Notes: a model not told the origin generated them from the letters alone. 64,000 nucleotides of DNA from WTKG01 sp963735005 (GCA_963735005.1 CAVTJA010000003.1:62001-126000), one strand, 5' to 3'. Positions 16,503 through 25,882 are shown, counted from the first letter of the stretch. Program-made: numbers and translations.

Positions 16503-19163
16503 GTGGCGACGAATCAGGGCGGGACTTTGTTGCTCGTCGACGGCATGTCGATGGCGTTCAGGGCGTTCTTTGGGCTCCCGGTAGAGAACTTCGCGACGTC
16601 GACGGGCGAGCCCACCAACGCGGTGTACGGCTTCACGTCAATGCTCGCCAGCCTGCTCAAGGAATACGAGCCGACGCACGCCGCTGTGGCGATGGACGTT
16701 GGCTCCACGACGTTCCGCACGCAGCGCCTGCCGTCGTACAAGGGCACGCGCGACGAGACCCCGCCGGAGTTCAAGCCCCAAATTCCGATGATCTACGACG
16801 TGCTTGGCGCGTTGTCGCTGCCCGCGATCGGCAAAGACAACTTCGAGGCGGACGACATTCTCGCCACCTACGCCAAACTGGCCAGCGAGCAGGGGCTCAA
16901 GGTGCTCGTCGTGTCGGGCGACCGCGACACCTTCCAACTCGTGAACGAGAACGTGACGGTGCTGTACCCGCGCAAGGGCGTGTCGGACCTCGTCGTGATG
17001 ACCCCCGCCGCGGTCGAGGAGAAATACGGCGTGCCGCCCCACCGCTACCCGGACATGGCGGCGCTTGTGGGCGAGACGAGCGACAACCTGCCCGGCGTGC
17101 CGGGCGTCGGCCCCAAGACGGCCGCCAAATGGATCACGACGTACGGCGGGCTTGACGAGATACTGGCCGCGGCAGACGACATCCCCGGCAAGGTGGGGGA
17201 GAGCCTGCGCGCCAACCTCGACCTGGTCCGGCTCAACCGGGAGCTCAACGAGCTCGTGCGCGACGTCGAACTCGAGTCCACTGTTGACGACCTCGCGCGG
17301 CGCGAGGCCGACGCCGCAGAGATCCACCGCGTGTGCGACGCCCTGCAGTTCCGCACGCTGCGCACCCGCCTGTTGCCCCTTGCGGGCGCAGCGGACGCGG
17401 CCCAGGCGGACGGAGCCTCCGGCGATGCCCCAGTTGCCCAGGTAGTCACGGAGGGCGCGCTGGAGGCCGTCCTCGCGCTTAAGGAGCGGTGCTTCGTGCA
17501 TGCGGAGGGCTCCAGCGGCGACGCGGTCGCGCTTGGGGTTGCGGACGGCTCGGGCAAAGCGTGGGGGATTGACCTCGCCGGCCTGTCACCCAAGCACGAC
17601 GCCGCGCTCGCCGCCTGGCTGGCCGACGCCGCGGTGCCCAAGGTCTTCCACGGCGCCAAAGCCGCGATGCACGCGCTCGCCGCGCGTGGCTACACGGCCG
17701 CAGGCATCGCGGGCGACACCGAGATCGCCGCGTTCCTCGTGCAGCCAGACGGCCGCGGCTTCGACCTAGACGACGTCGCCCAGCGCTACCTTGGCGTCAC
17801 GCCCGGCGCGGCGACCGGCGGCGGCGAGCTCGACCTTGGGCTTGGCGCGGGGCCGGCACAGGTGGCCGCCGAGCGCGCGCACCTGGTGGGTTTGCTCGCC
17901 GCGGAACTCGAGCCCACGGTCGCGGATCGCGGCATGGGGGACCTATACCGCGACCTCGAGATCCCGCTCATCCGCACCCTGTTTGGGATGGAGGCCGCGG
18001 GCATCACGGTGGCCGATGCGCACCTGGCGATGCTCGCCGACGAATGCGCCGCGCGTGCCAGCCACGCGCAGCGGGAGGCGTATCAGGCGATCGGCGGCGA
18101 CGAGGTCAACCTCGCGAGCCCCAAGCAGCTCCAGGAGGTGCTGTTCGACCGCCTCGGGATGCCCAAGACCAAGAAGACAAAGACGGGCTACTCAACCGAC
18201 GCGTCGTCCCTTGCCGAGCTTCACGACAAGCAGCCGCACCCGTTCCTTGACGCGCTGCTCGCGCACCGCGACGCGACAAAGCTTGGGCAGATCATCGAGA
18301 CGCTGCGCAAGGCGATCGAGCCGGACGGGCGCATTCACACCACGTTCAGCCAGACGGTCGCGGCCACGGGGCGGCTGTCGAGCCGCGACCCAAACCTGCA
18401 GAACATTCCCATCCGCACAGAGGACGGCCACCGCGTGCGCGAGGCGTTCGTGGTGGGCGACGGCTACACGACGCTGTTGACCGCGGACTACAGCCAGATC
18501 GAGATGCGCATCATGGCGCACCTGTCCCAGGACACCGCGCTGATCGACGCGTTCAAGGCGGGGGAGGACCTCCACAACTTCGTGGGCTCGCGGGTGTTTG
18601 GCGTGCCGCCGGACGCGGTGACGCCCGGGCAGCGGTCGCAGATCAAGGCGATGTCGTACGGCCTCGCGTACGGGCTGTCGAGCTTTGGCCTCGCGCGCCA
18701 ACTCGGCACCGGCGTCGGCGAGGCGCAGGCGCTCATGGACGACTACTTCGCGCGCTTTGGAGGCGTCCGCGACTACCTCAAGTCAGTGGTCGAGAAGGCT
18801 CGGAAGGACGGCTACACCGAGACGATCGTGGGCCGCCGCCGCTACGCGCCCGACCTCAACTCCACCAACCGCCAGCGTCGCGAGATGGCGGAGCGGATGG
18901 CGCTCAACGCCCCGATCCAGGGCAGTGCGGCGGACCTCATCAAGCGCGCGATGCTCGGCGTTGACCGCAGGCTCGCGGACGAGGGGCTAAAGTCACGCCA
19001 ACTGCTGCAGGTTCATGATGAACTAGTCCTCGAAGTTGCCGACGGCGAACGCGATACCGTCGAGGCAATTCTGAGAAGCGAGATGGAGAACGCGGAGCAG
19101 TTGCGCGTCCCACTCGACGTCAACGTCGGCGAAGGCACCAACTGGCGAACAGCCGGACACTAG
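16503..19163 (+). CDS. polA: DNA polymerase I
   Basis: PolA fills gaps in repair and removes RNA primers. The 886-residue protein has an N-terminal 5'-3' exonuclease (residues ~1-300: LLVDGMSMAFRAFFG, VSGDRDTFQLV, GVPGVGPKTAAKW), a middle exonuclease-like domain that lacks the DEDD acidic motifs (no FDTET-like segment), so proofreading is probably absent as in many actinobacteria, and a C-terminal polymerase domain with motif A DYSQIEMRIMAHLSQD, motif B RSQIKAMSYGLAYG and motif C QVHDELVLEV. It starts at GTG 16503. It probably acts with uvrA, uvrB and uvrC, all encoded within the next 14 kb. Confidence 0.97.
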   Translation: MATNQGGTLLLVDGMSMAFRAFFGLPVENFATSTGEPTNAVYGFTSMLASLLKEYEPTHAAVAMDVGSTTFRTQRLPSYKGTRDETPPEFKPQIPMIYDVLGALSLPAIGKDNFEADDILATYAKLASEQGLKVLVVSGDRDTFQLVNENVTVLYPRKGVSDLVVMTPAAVEEKYGVPPHRYPDMAALVGETSDNLPGVPGVGPKTAAKWITTYGGLDEILAAADDIPGKVGESLRANLDLVRLNRELNELVRDVELESTVDDLARREADAAEIHRVCDALQFRTLRTRLLPLAGAADAAQADGASGDAPVAQVVTEGALEAVLALKERCFVHAEGSSGDAVALGVADGSGKAWGIDLAGLSPKHDAALAAWLADAAVPKVFHGAKAAMHALAARGYTAAGIAGDTEIAAFLVQPDGRGFDLDDVAQRYLGVTPGAATGGGELDLGLGAGPAQVAAERAHLVGLLAAELEPTVADRGMGDLYRDLEIPLIRTLFGMEAAGITVADAHLAMLADECAARASHAQREAYQAIGGDEVNLASPKQLQEVLFDRLGMPKTKKTKTGYSTDASSLAELHDKQPHPFLDALLAHRDATKLGQIIETLRKAIEPDGRIHTTFSQTVAATGRLSSRDPNLQNIPIRTEDGHRVREAFVVGDGYTTLLTADYSQIEMRIMAHLSQDTALIDAFKAGEDLHNFVGSRVFGVPPDAVTPGQRSQIKAMSYGLAYGLSSFGLARQLGTGVGEAQALMDDYFARFGGVRDYLKSVVEKARKDGYTETIVGRRRYAPDLNSTNRQRREMAERMALNAPIQGSAADLIKRAMLGVDRRLADEGLKSRQLLQVHDELVLEVADGERDTVEAILRSEMENAEQLRVPLDVNVGEGTNWRTAGH

Positions 19164-19171
19164 GGGGAACT

Positions 19172-20194
19172 ATGCGCATCGGAGTCCTGACCGGCGGCGG
19201 CGACTGCCCCGGCCTCAACGCTGCAATCCGCGCGATCGTGAAGCGCGGCGTGGCGGAGCACGGCAGCTCGATCGTGGGCTTCCGCAATGGCTGGCAGGGC
19301 GTCATCGACGGCGACGCGACGCCGCTCACGCGCGAGGACGTGTCAGGGATCCTTGTCGAGGGTGGGACGATGCTCGGCACGGCGCGCTGCCACCCGCACC
19401 AGGTGGAGGGCGGGCTCGAGGCGGTACAGGAGACCGCGCAGAACGAGAACCTCGACGCCATCATCTGCATTGGCGGCGACGGCACGCTCAAGGCGGCGTC
19501 CAAAGTGCACGACAAGACCGGCGTCCCGGTGGTCGGCATCCCCAAGACGATCGACAACGACGTGGTGGGCACGGACCTCTCGATCGGCTTCGATACCGCG
19601 CTGATGATCGCGACGGAGGCGATCGACCGGCTCCACAGCACAGCCGAGTCCCACAACCGCGTCATGGTCGTGGAGTTGATGGGCCGGCACTGCGGATGGA
19701 TCGCCGTCTCGGCGGGCATCGCGGGCGGGGCCGACATCATTCTGGCGCCGGAGTCGCCCTTCGACATCGAGCTGATCGCGCGCAAGATCAAGCACCGCCA
19801 CCGCCACAAGAACTTCTCGATCGTCGCCGTAGCCGAGGGCGCAATCCCGGCCGAGGGCACGTCGTGGGACGCGTCACCGACACTCGACGAGAAGGGCAAC
19901 CCCATCGCGGGCCAGATTGGCCACCACATCACCAAGAAGATCGAGGAGCTCACGGGCTTCCCGTCGCGCCTCACGGTGCTGGGCTACACGCAGCGCGGGG
20001 GAGTGCCGACGGCGACGGACCGGCTGCTCGCGACGCGCTTCGGCGTTGCCGCGATTGACGCGGTTCACGCCGGCAACACTGGCACCTTTGCGGCGCTGCG
20101 CGGCGAGGAAATCGTGATGCGCCCGTTTGATGTGATGGCCGGTAAGACCAAGTACGTGCCCGACGAGCTGCTTCAGACCGCCTGGAACCTGTAA
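19172..20194 (+). CDS. pfkA: 6-phosphofructokinase, group III (G/K) type
   Basis: Phosphorylates fructose 6-phosphate. The 340-residue protein has LTGGGDCPGLNA, ICIGGDGTLKAA, VVGIPKTIDNDV and VELMGRHCGWIA. The residue after GGD is Gly, as in ATP-dependent enzymes, while the later Lys (PKTIDND in place of PGTIDND) is shared with PPi-dependent enzymes. This Gly/Lys pair marks the atypical group III family common in actinobacteria, most often ATP-dependent and poorly regulated. ATG 19172 has a GGGGGA site. The gene lies 8 nt after polA and may be co-transcribed with it. Confidence 0.93.
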   Translation: MRIGVLTGGGDCPGLNAAIRAIVKRGVAEHGSSIVGFRNGWQGVIDGDATPLTREDVSGILVEGGTMLGTARCHPHQVEGGLEAVQETAQNENLDAIICIGGDGTLKAASKVHDKTGVPVVGIPKTIDNDVVGTDLSIGFDTALMIATEAIDRLHSTAESHNRVMVVELMGRHCGWIAVSAGIAGGADIILAPESPFDIELIARKIKHRHRHKNFSIVAVAEGAIPAEGTSWDASPTLDEKGNPIAGQIGHHITKKIEELTGFPSRLTVLGYTQRGGVPTATDRLLATRFGVAAIDAVHAGNTGTFAALRGEEIVMRPFDVMAGKTKYVPDELLQTAWNL

Positions 20195-20214
20195 CCCGAC
20201 CGTGACCTGAGCGG

Positions 20215-20244
20215 CTGGCATCACTTCTCCAGCCGGGATAGGAT
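20215..20244 (+). promoter_or_regulatory. predicted rpsA promoter
   Basis: A -35-like CTGGCA (20215-20220), 18-bp spacer and -10 TAGGAT (20239-20244). The transcript would have a leader of about 75 nt containing an ATCC repeat. A 7-bp inverted repeat (20212-20218 / 20229-20235) overlaps the -35 and could act as a weak terminator for pfkA. Confidence 0.4.
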
Positions 20245-20325
20245 TCTCGGCGGTGCACTGCGTCCTGCGTGTGCACCATGTCCATATTCATACGAATCCA
20301 TCCATCCATCGGAGTTACCTCCCTC

Positions 20326-21798
20326 ATGCCCGTATCCACCCCCGAGATCATCGCCGTCAACGACATCGGCTCGAGCGAAGATTTTCTCGCCGCAGTTGAC
20401 GCAACTATCAAGAACTTTGACGACGGAGACCTCGTCACCGGCACCATCGTCAAGGTCGACCGTGACGAGGTCCTCCTCGACATCGGCTACAAGACCGAGG
20501 GCGTTATCCCCTCCCGCGAACTTTCGATCCGCCACGACGCGGACCCCGACGACGTTGTGTCCGTCGGCGACACCATCGAAGCCCTCGTCCTCACCAAGGA
20601 GGACAAGGAAGGCCGCCTCATCCTGTCCAAGAAGCGCGCGCAGTACGAGCGCGCCTGGGGCTCGATCGAGAAGGTTAAGGAAGAAGACGGCGTCGTCACC
20701 GGCACCGTGATCGAGGTCGTCAAGGGCGGCCTGATCATGGACATCGGCCTGCGCGGCTTCCTCCCCGCATCGCTCGTCGAGATGCGCCGCGTGCGCGACC
20801 TCGCGCCGTACATCGGCCAGGAGCTCGAGGCGAAGATCATCGAGCTCGACAAGAACCGCAATAACGTGGTCCTGTCGCGCCGCGCGTACCTCGAGCAGAC
20901 GCAGTCCGAGGTGCGCTCGACGTTCCTCACCGCGCTGGCCCCCGGCCAGAAGCGCAAGGGCGTCGTGTCGTCCATCGTCAACTTCGGCGCGTTCGTCGAC
21001 CTTGGCGGCGTGGACGGCCTGGTGCACGTCTCCGAGCTGTCGTGGAAGCACATCGAGCACCCCGGCGAGGTTGTCACCGTCGGCCAGGAGGTCGACGTCG
21101 AGGTCCTCGAGATCGACATGGACCGCGAGCGCGTCTCGCTGTCCCTCAAGGCGACGCAGGAAGACCCGTGGGCCGTGTATGCACGTACGCACGCGATCGG
21201 CCAGATCGTCCCCGGCAAGGTCACCAAGCTCGTCCCGTTCGGCGCGTTCGTGCGCGTCTACGAGGGCATCGAGGGCCTTGTGCACATCTCGGAGCTTGCC
21301 ACGCGCCACGTCGAGCTGCCCGAACAGGTTGTGGCTCCGGACGATGACGTGTTCGTCAAGATCATCGACATCGACCTTGAGCGTCGGCGCATCTCGCTGT
21401 CCATCAAGCAGGCGAACGAGGGCGTTGACCCGGCAGGCGAGGACTTCGACCCTGCGCTGTACGGCATGACGGCCGAGTACGACGACAAGGGCGAGTACAA
21501 GTACCCCGAGGGCTTCGACCCCGAGACGCAGGAATGGCGCGACGGGTTCGACGAGCAGCGCGAGGCGTGGGAAGCGGAGTACGCCAAGGCGCACGACCGC
21601 TGGGAAGCGCACAAGAAGTTCGTCGAGAAGTCGGACGCCGCTGCGGCCGAGGCCGAGAAGGCGGGCCCTGTGGCCAGCCCGAAGGGCAAGGGCGACAGCG
21701 CGCCAAGCTCGTACTCGTCCGAGGGTGCCGAGGACGAAGGCACGCTCGCATCCGACGAGCGCCTTGCCGCCCTCCGCGAAAAGCTCACCGGCGAGTAA
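20326..21798 (+). CDS. rpsA: 30S ribosomal protein S1
   Basis: S1 binds mRNA and helps its docking on the 30S subunit. The 490-residue protein contains four S1 RNA-binding repeats, at about residues 34-105, 121-188, 204-277 and 291-366 (each opening like GxVxxIVxFGAFVDLGGVDGL, with GLVHVSELSW). The tail after residue 370 is acidic and rich in Trp and Tyr, then Ala/Ser, as in actinobacterial S1. The frame is open upstream to 20269, but ATG 20326 with GGAG upstream gives the expected N terminus. Its stop overlaps the coaE start (TAATG). Confidence 0.95.
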   Translation: MPVSTPEIIAVNDIGSSEDFLAAVDATIKNFDDGDLVTGTIVKVDRDEVLLDIGYKTEGVIPSRELSIRHDADPDDVVSVGDTIEALVLTKEDKEGRLILSKKRAQYERAWGSIEKVKEEDGVVTGTVIEVVKGGLIMDIGLRGFLPASLVEMRRVRDLAPYIGQELEAKIIELDKNRNNVVLSRRAYLEQTQSEVRSTFLTALAPGQKRKGVVSSIVNFGAFVDLGGVDGLVHVSELSWKHIEHPGEVVTVGQEVDVEVLEIDMDRERVSLSLKATQEDPWAVYARTHAIGQIVPGKVTKLVPFGAFVRVYEGIEGLVHISELATRHVELPEQVVAPDDDVFVKIIDIDLERRRISLSIKQANEGVDPAGEDFDPALYGMTAEYDDKGEYKYPEGFDPETQEWRDGFDEQREAWEAEYAKAHDRWEAHKKFVEKSDAAAAEAEKAGPVASPKGKGDSAPSSYSSEGAEDEGTLASDERLAALREKLTGE

Positions 21799-22424
21799 TG
21801 CTACGCATCGGGCTTACCGGAGGCATTGCCTCCGGTAAGTCGGTCGCCTCCCGGCGCTTCGAACAACTCGGAGCCCGGGTGTGCGACCACGACGTTCTCG
21901 CACGACAGGCCGTTGAGCCCGGCTCGGCGGCCCTGTCGGAGCTCGTCCGGCGCTTCGGTGACAAGATCATCAACGGGCGCGAGCTCAATCGCGAGGTGTT
22001 GGGCAATATCGTCTTCAACGATCCCGTCGCGCTTGCGGATCTCAACGGGATCGTTCACCCATACATCTTTTCCCTGTCCCAGGCTGCGGATCGCCGCGCC
22101 CGACAGGAGGGCGTGGGCGTCATGGTCCACGCGATCCCGCTCCTCGTCGAGACCTACAGCGACACCGGCGAGGAATTCGACCTGGTGCTCACCGTGTCGG
22201 CGCCCATTCCGGTGCGGCTGGCGAGGCTCATTGGCTCGCGCGGCATGTCGCACACTGAGGCGATGGGGCGCATTCAGGCGCAGGCGAGCGACGAGCAGCG
22301 CGAGACCTTTGCGGATGTGGTGCTGGACGGCTCGGGGAGCGAACTCAACCTGTACAAGCAAGTGGATCGGTTCTGGCACGACCACATTCCGATGTCAGAC
22401 CGGTCACGTACCGTGGAGTTATGA
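21798..22424 (+). CDS. coaE: dephospho-CoA kinase
   Basis: CoaE phosphorylates dephospho-CoA in the last step of coenzyme A synthesis. The 208-residue protein opens with LRIGLTGGIASGKSVAS (Walker A), then CDHDVLARQAVEPG, LNGIVHPYI, and VHAIPLLVETYSD, where the family usually has DxPLLxE. The ATG overlaps the rpsA stop by one base, and the stop overlaps the uvrB ATG (ATGA), so rpsA, coaE and uvrB look translationally chained. The longer open frame upstream runs through rpsA in another frame and is not used. Confidence 0.95.
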   Translation: MLRIGLTGGIASGKSVASRRFEQLGARVCDHDVLARQAVEPGSAALSELVRRFGDKIINGRELNREVLGNIVFNDPVALADLNGIVHPYIFSLSQAADRRARQEGVGVMVHAIPLLVETYSDTGEEFDLVLTVSAPIPVRLARLIGSRGMSHTEAMGRIQAQASDEQRETFADVVLDGSGSELNLYKQVDRFWHDHIPMSDRSRTVEL

Positions 22425-24463
22425 CCTCCCCTGACTTGCGTCGGTCCACGGCTCCGTTCGAGGTCGTGTCCGATTACAAGCCTTCCGGCGACCAGCCGCG
22501 GGCCATCGCGCAACTAGCCGAGCGCGTCAACGCAGGCGAGCGCGACGTCGTCCTGCTTGGCGCGACCGGCACAGGCAAGTCCGCGACCACCGCGTGGCTC
22601 ATCGAGAAGCTGCAGCGGCCCACGCTTGTGATGGCCCACAACAAGACGCTCGCGGCCCAGCTCGCGAACGAGTTTCGGGACCTGTTGCCGAACAACGCCG
22701 TCGAGTACTTCGTGTCGTACTACGACTACTACCAACCAGAGGCCTACGTTCCTCAGACGGACACCTTCATTGAGAAGGACTCGTCCATCAACGAGGAGGT
22801 CGAGCGGCTGCGCTATTCGGCTACGAACTCGTTGCTCACACGTCGCGACGTCGTCGTCGTGTCCTCGGTGTCGTGCATTTACGGCCTCGGCACGCCCGAG
22901 GAGTACATCCAGGGCATGATCTCCCTTGCGGTTGGGGACCGCATCGACCGCGACCAGCTGCTTCGCAAGTTCGTGGCGATGCAGTATTCGCGGAACGACC
23001 TCGCCTTCACCCGTGGCACGTTCCGCGTGCGCGGCGACACTGTCGAGATCATCCCTGTGTACGAGGAATTGGCGATCAGGATCGAGTTGTTCGGCGACGA
23101 GGTCGAGAGCCTCCAGACGTTGCATCCGCTTACCGGGGACGTCATCGCCAAGCGAGACCAGGTACATGTCTTCCCCGCGAGCCACTACGTGGCGAGCAAG
23201 GAGCGCATGGCGCGCGCCATCTCCACTATCGAGCAGGAGCTCGGGGAGCGCCTCGCGGAGCTCAACGCCCAGGACAAGCTGCTCGAGGCCCAACGCCTCA
23301 AGATGCGCACCACGTTCGACCTCGAGATGATGCAGTCCGTCGGCACGTGTTCGGGCATCGAGAACTACTCCCTGCACATTGAGCAGCGCGCCAAGGGCAC
23401 ACCCCCGCACACCCTGCTCGACTACTTCCCGGACGACTTCCTGCTGGTCATCGATGAATCCCACGTCACAGTCCCGCAGATCGGCGCCATGCACGAGGGC
23501 GACGCGGCGCGCAAGCGCACGCTCGTGGAGCACGGCTTCCGGCTGCCTTCCGCGCTGGACAATCGGCCCTTGCGGTGGGACGAATTCCAACAGCGGGTGG
23601 GGCAGACGGTGTACCTGTCCGCGACTCCGGGCAAGTACGAGCTCGACAAGGCCGACGGCGTCGTTGAGCAGATCATCCGGCCCACCGGCCTGGTGGATCC
23701 GCAGATTGTCGTTAAACCGACCGCCGGTCAGATCGACGACCTGCTTGAAGAGGTCCGCCAGCGCGTCGAGAAGAACGAGCGCGTGCTTGTCACCACTCTC
23801 ACCAAGAAGATGGCAGAGGATCTGACCACCTATCTCGCCGACCGCGGGGTGAAGGTGGAGTACCTCCACTCCGACGTCGACACGCTCCGCCGCGTGGAAC
23901 TGCTGCGTGAGCTGCGCATGGGAAAGTTCGACGTCCTCGTCGGCATCAACCTGCTGCGGGAGGGTCTCGACCTGCCAGAGGTGTCGCTCGTCGCCATCCT
24001 CGACGCCGACAAGGAGGGATTCCTGCGCTCCGGCACGTCCCTCATCCAGACGATCGGCCGCGCCGCCCGCAACGTCTCCGGCGCCGTCCACATGTACGCG
24101 GACACCGTGACCGACTCCATGGCCAAGGCGATCGACGAGACCAACCGCCGCCGCGACATCCAGCTCGCGTACAACACCGAGCACGGTATCGACCCCGAAC
24201 CGTTGCGCAAGCGCATCGGCGACATTACCGAGATGCTCGCCCGAGAAGAGGCGGACACCGCCGACGTTCTCGCCACGCCCGTGGCCGACTCCGCCGCGGA
24301 CCGCGCAGGGCGCCCCGCCTCCGAGCTCACGCAACTCATCGAGGACCTCACGGCGCAGATGCGGGCCGCCGCGCTCGAGCTCCACTTCGAACTCGCCGCC
24401 CGGCTGCGAGACGAGGTCGGAGACCTCAAGAAGGAACTACGAGAGATGGGGCGCGCACAGTAG
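22421..24463 (+). CDS. uvrB: excinuclease ABC subunit B
   Basis: UvrB is the damage-verifying helicase-like subunit of nucleotide excision repair. The 680-residue protein has Walker A GATGTGKS (residues 47-54), the beta-hairpin region with YYDYYQPEAYVPQTDTFIEK, the DEAD-like VIDESHV, helicase motifs V and VI (GINLLREGLDLPEV, QTIGRAARN) and a C-terminal UVR domain that binds UvrC (LIEDLTAQM...AARLRDEVGDL). It is coupled to coaE through ATGA. I saw no SOS box directly before it. If it is damage-induced, control would have to come from upstream. Confidence 0.98.
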   Translation: MTSPDLRRSTAPFEVVSDYKPSGDQPRAIAQLAERVNAGERDVVLLGATGTGKSATTAWLIEKLQRPTLVMAHNKTLAAQLANEFRDLLPNNAVEYFVSYYDYYQPEAYVPQTDTFIEKDSSINEEVERLRYSATNSLLTRRDVVVVSSVSCIYGLGTPEEYIQGMISLAVGDRIDRDQLLRKFVAMQYSRNDLAFTRGTFRVRGDTVEIIPVYEELAIRIELFGDEVESLQTLHPLTGDVIAKRDQVHVFPASHYVASKERMARAISTIEQELGERLAELNAQDKLLEAQRLKMRTTFDLEMMQSVGTCSGIENYSLHIEQRAKGTPPHTLLDYFPDDFLLVIDESHVTVPQIGAMHEGDAARKRTLVEHGFRLPSALDNRPLRWDEFQQRVGQTVYLSATPGKYELDKADGVVEQIIRPTGLVDPQIVVKPTAGQIDDLLEEVRQRVEKNERVLVTTLTKKMAEDLTTYLADRGVKVEYLHSDVDTLRRVELLRELRMGKFDVLVGINLLREGLDLPEVSLVAILDADKEGFLRSGTSLIQTIGRAARNVSGAVHMYADTVTDSMAKAIDETNRRRDIQLAYNTEHGIDPEPLRKRIGDITEMLAREEADTADVLATPVADSAADRAGRPASELTQLIEDLTAQMRAAALELHFELAARLRDEVGDLKKELREMGRAQ

Positions 24464-24487
24464 CGGTGCGGCACCGCCGGTCGCCCC

Positions 24488-24493
24488 TAGGAT
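24488..24493 (+). promoter_or_regulatory. predicted -10 element, leaderless start of the TerC-family gene
   Basis: TAGGAT ends 6 nt before GTG 24500. No Shine-Dalgarno sequence lies between them, and no convincing -35 is seen. Confidence 0.45.
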
Positions 24494-24499
24494 GAACGG

Positions 24500-25495
24500 G
24501 TGAGCGAGCCGGTGGTGTGGACTGCGACGATCTCCCTCGTCCTGGGTCTTCTCGCGTTCGATTTCTACGCCCACATTCGGAAGCCGCACGAGCCGAGCTT
24601 CTCGGAGTCGCTCCGGTGGACGGGTTTCTACGTAGCGCTGGCGCTGGCGTTCGGCGGCTCCATGTGGTTCTGGCGCGGCCACGAGGCGTCGAAGGAATTC
24701 ATCGCAGGCTACGTGACCGAATGGTCGCTCAGCGTCGACAACCTGTTCGTGTTCCTCGTGATCCTGTCGCGGTTCGCGGTCCCGGCGATCTATCGGCAAC
24801 GCGTGCTGCTCTTTGGCGTGGCCCTCGCGCTGCTGTTGCGCGGCGGGTTTATCGCGGCCGGCGCAACCGCGCTTTCGTACTTCTCGTGGGTGTTCTACGT
24901 GTTCGGTGCGTTCCTGCTCTACACGGCCGTCATGGTGGCGCGCGATGGCGCCGACGACGATCACGAGTACCAGGAGAACGCACTGATGCACGCGGTGCGG
25001 CGCGTGGTGCCGTCTACGGCGGACTACCGCGGCTCAGCGCTCACAGCCCGGGAGGGAGGCAGGCGCCTGGTGACCCCGATGCTGCTGGTAATGGTCGCCA
25101 TCGGCACCACGGACGTGCTGTTTGCGCTCGATTCCATTCCCGCGATCTTCGGGCTGACGTCGGATCCGTACATCGTGTTCGCGGCGAACGCCTTCGCGCT
25201 CATGGGACTTCGCCAGCTGTTCTTCGTCGTGAACGGCCTGCTGGACCGGCTCGTCTACCTGAGCTACGGCCTTGCGGTGATCTTGGCGTTCATCGGCGTC
25301 AAGCTGGTGCTCGAGGCGCTGCACAAGAACAGCCTGCCGTTTATCAACGGCGGCGAACCGCTCGACGGATTGCCTGCGATCTCGATCGAACTGTCGCTCG
25401 CGATCATCGTCGGCACGCTGGGCATCGCCGCGGCCGCGAGCCTCGTGGCGGCGCGCAAGAAGACGCGCGGCCAAGCTGGCTCGGGGATCGAATAG
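24500..25495 (+). CDS. TerC family integral membrane protein
   Basis: A 331-residue membrane protein with about eight to nine hydrophobic helices. Family hallmarks are EWSLSVDNLFVFLVI (acidic residues inside a helix), MVAIGTTDVLFALDSIPAIFG and ANAFALMGLRQLFF, as in TerC/Alx/YkoY proteins. Some members are manganese exporters (Alx, MeeF/YceF in other bacteria) and TerC is linked to tellurite resistance, so metal transport is the likely role but not shown here. It starts at GTG 24500 with a predicted leaderless promoter and converges on the YciI-like gene, one base away. Confidence 0.9.
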   Translation: MSEPVVWTATISLVLGLLAFDFYAHIRKPHEPSFSESLRWTGFYVALALAFGGSMWFWRGHEASKEFIAGYVTEWSLSVDNLFVFLVILSRFAVPAIYRQRVLLFGVALALLLRGGFIAAGATALSYFSWVFYVFGAFLLYTAVMVARDGADDDHEYQENALMHAVRRVVPSTADYRGSALTAREGGRRLVTPMLLVMVAIGTTDVLFALDSIPAIFGLTSDPYIVFAANAFALMGLRQLFFVVNGLLDRLVYLSYGLAVILAFIGVKLVLEALHKNSLPFINGGEPLDGLPAISIELSLAIIVGTLGIAAAASLVAARKKTRGQAGSGIE

Positions 25496-25496
25496 G

Positions 25497-25793
25497 TCAG
25501 GACGCGGGGGAGGGTAGCGCCCCCCACGTGCCTGCCCAGCGGCGGGTGCGCTTGAACGGCACGAGCCCCTGCATCACGAACGGGTCGCGCGCGACCAGGG
25601 CGTCGACCTCGGCCTCGTCGGCCGCCTCGAAGATGAGCAGGGCACCAGGGGCGTCTACGTCGTCCCAGCGCCCAAACGCGACCATCTTTCCGGTCTGGAC
25701 CAGGCTTGACAGATAGGCGCGGTGTTCGGGCCGGTGGGCGTCGCGGAGGTGCGAGTTTTCCCCATAGGTGTATTCCACGATGTACGTCGGCAT
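25497..25793 (-). CDS. YciI-like protein
   Basis: A 98-residue single-domain protein of the YciI family, with a ferredoxin-like alpha/beta fold. It shows YIVEYTYG, RPEHRAYLSSLVQTGKMVAFGR (a conserved Arg/His-x3-Leu region), GALLIFEAADEAEV and DPFVMQGL. The conserved His and Asp residues suggest small-molecule binding or hydrolysis, but the family function is unsettled. Met at 25793 has a GGGGGG site before it. ATG 25802 would add three residues. It is divergent from uvrA, so the SOS box could in principle touch both genes. Confidence 0.8.
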   Translation of the reverse strand: MPTYIVEYTYGENSHLRDAHRPEHRAYLSSLVQTGKMVAFGRWDDVDAPGALLIFEAADEAEVDALVARDPFVMQGLVPFKRTRRWAGTWGALPSPAS

Positions 25794-25845
25794 GCCCCCC
25801 ATTGTGGGGTATCGGCGGCTCGACGGCGTTCACGGCGACACGCCG

Positions 25846-25861
25846 TCGAACGTTTGTTCGA
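25846..25861. promoter_or_regulatory. LexA (SOS) box upstream of uvrA
   Basis: TCGAAC-GTTT-GTTCGA is a perfect match to the actinobacterial/Firmicute-type LexA operator consensus TCGAAC-N4-GTTCGA. It covers the predicted -35 of uvrA, so LexA binding should block transcription until DNA damage triggers LexA self-cleavage. A 9-bp inverted repeat (25821-25829 / 25840-25848) overlaps its left edge. Confidence 0.9.
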
Positions 25862-25882
25862 ATAGCCCTGGGGACGTAGCAT
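25854..25882 (+). promoter_or_regulatory. predicted uvrA promoter, leaderless
   Basis: A -35 TTGTTC (25854-25859), 17-bp spacer and -10 TAGCAT (25877-25882). GTG 25889 begins 6 nt after the -10, so the mRNA should be leaderless. The -35 lies inside the SOS box. Confidence 0.65.

Noticed and set aside
20281..20310. ATCC tandem repeat as a functional microsatellite
   Set aside because: Only about three units; too short to call without comparison to other strains.
21534..21797. N-terminal extension of coaE
   Set aside because: It would overlap rpsA in another frame; the Walker A region is at the expected distance from ATG 21798.
22514..24385. 623-codon antisense frame across uvrB
   Set aside because: Same effect; UvrB motifs are continuous on the plus strand.
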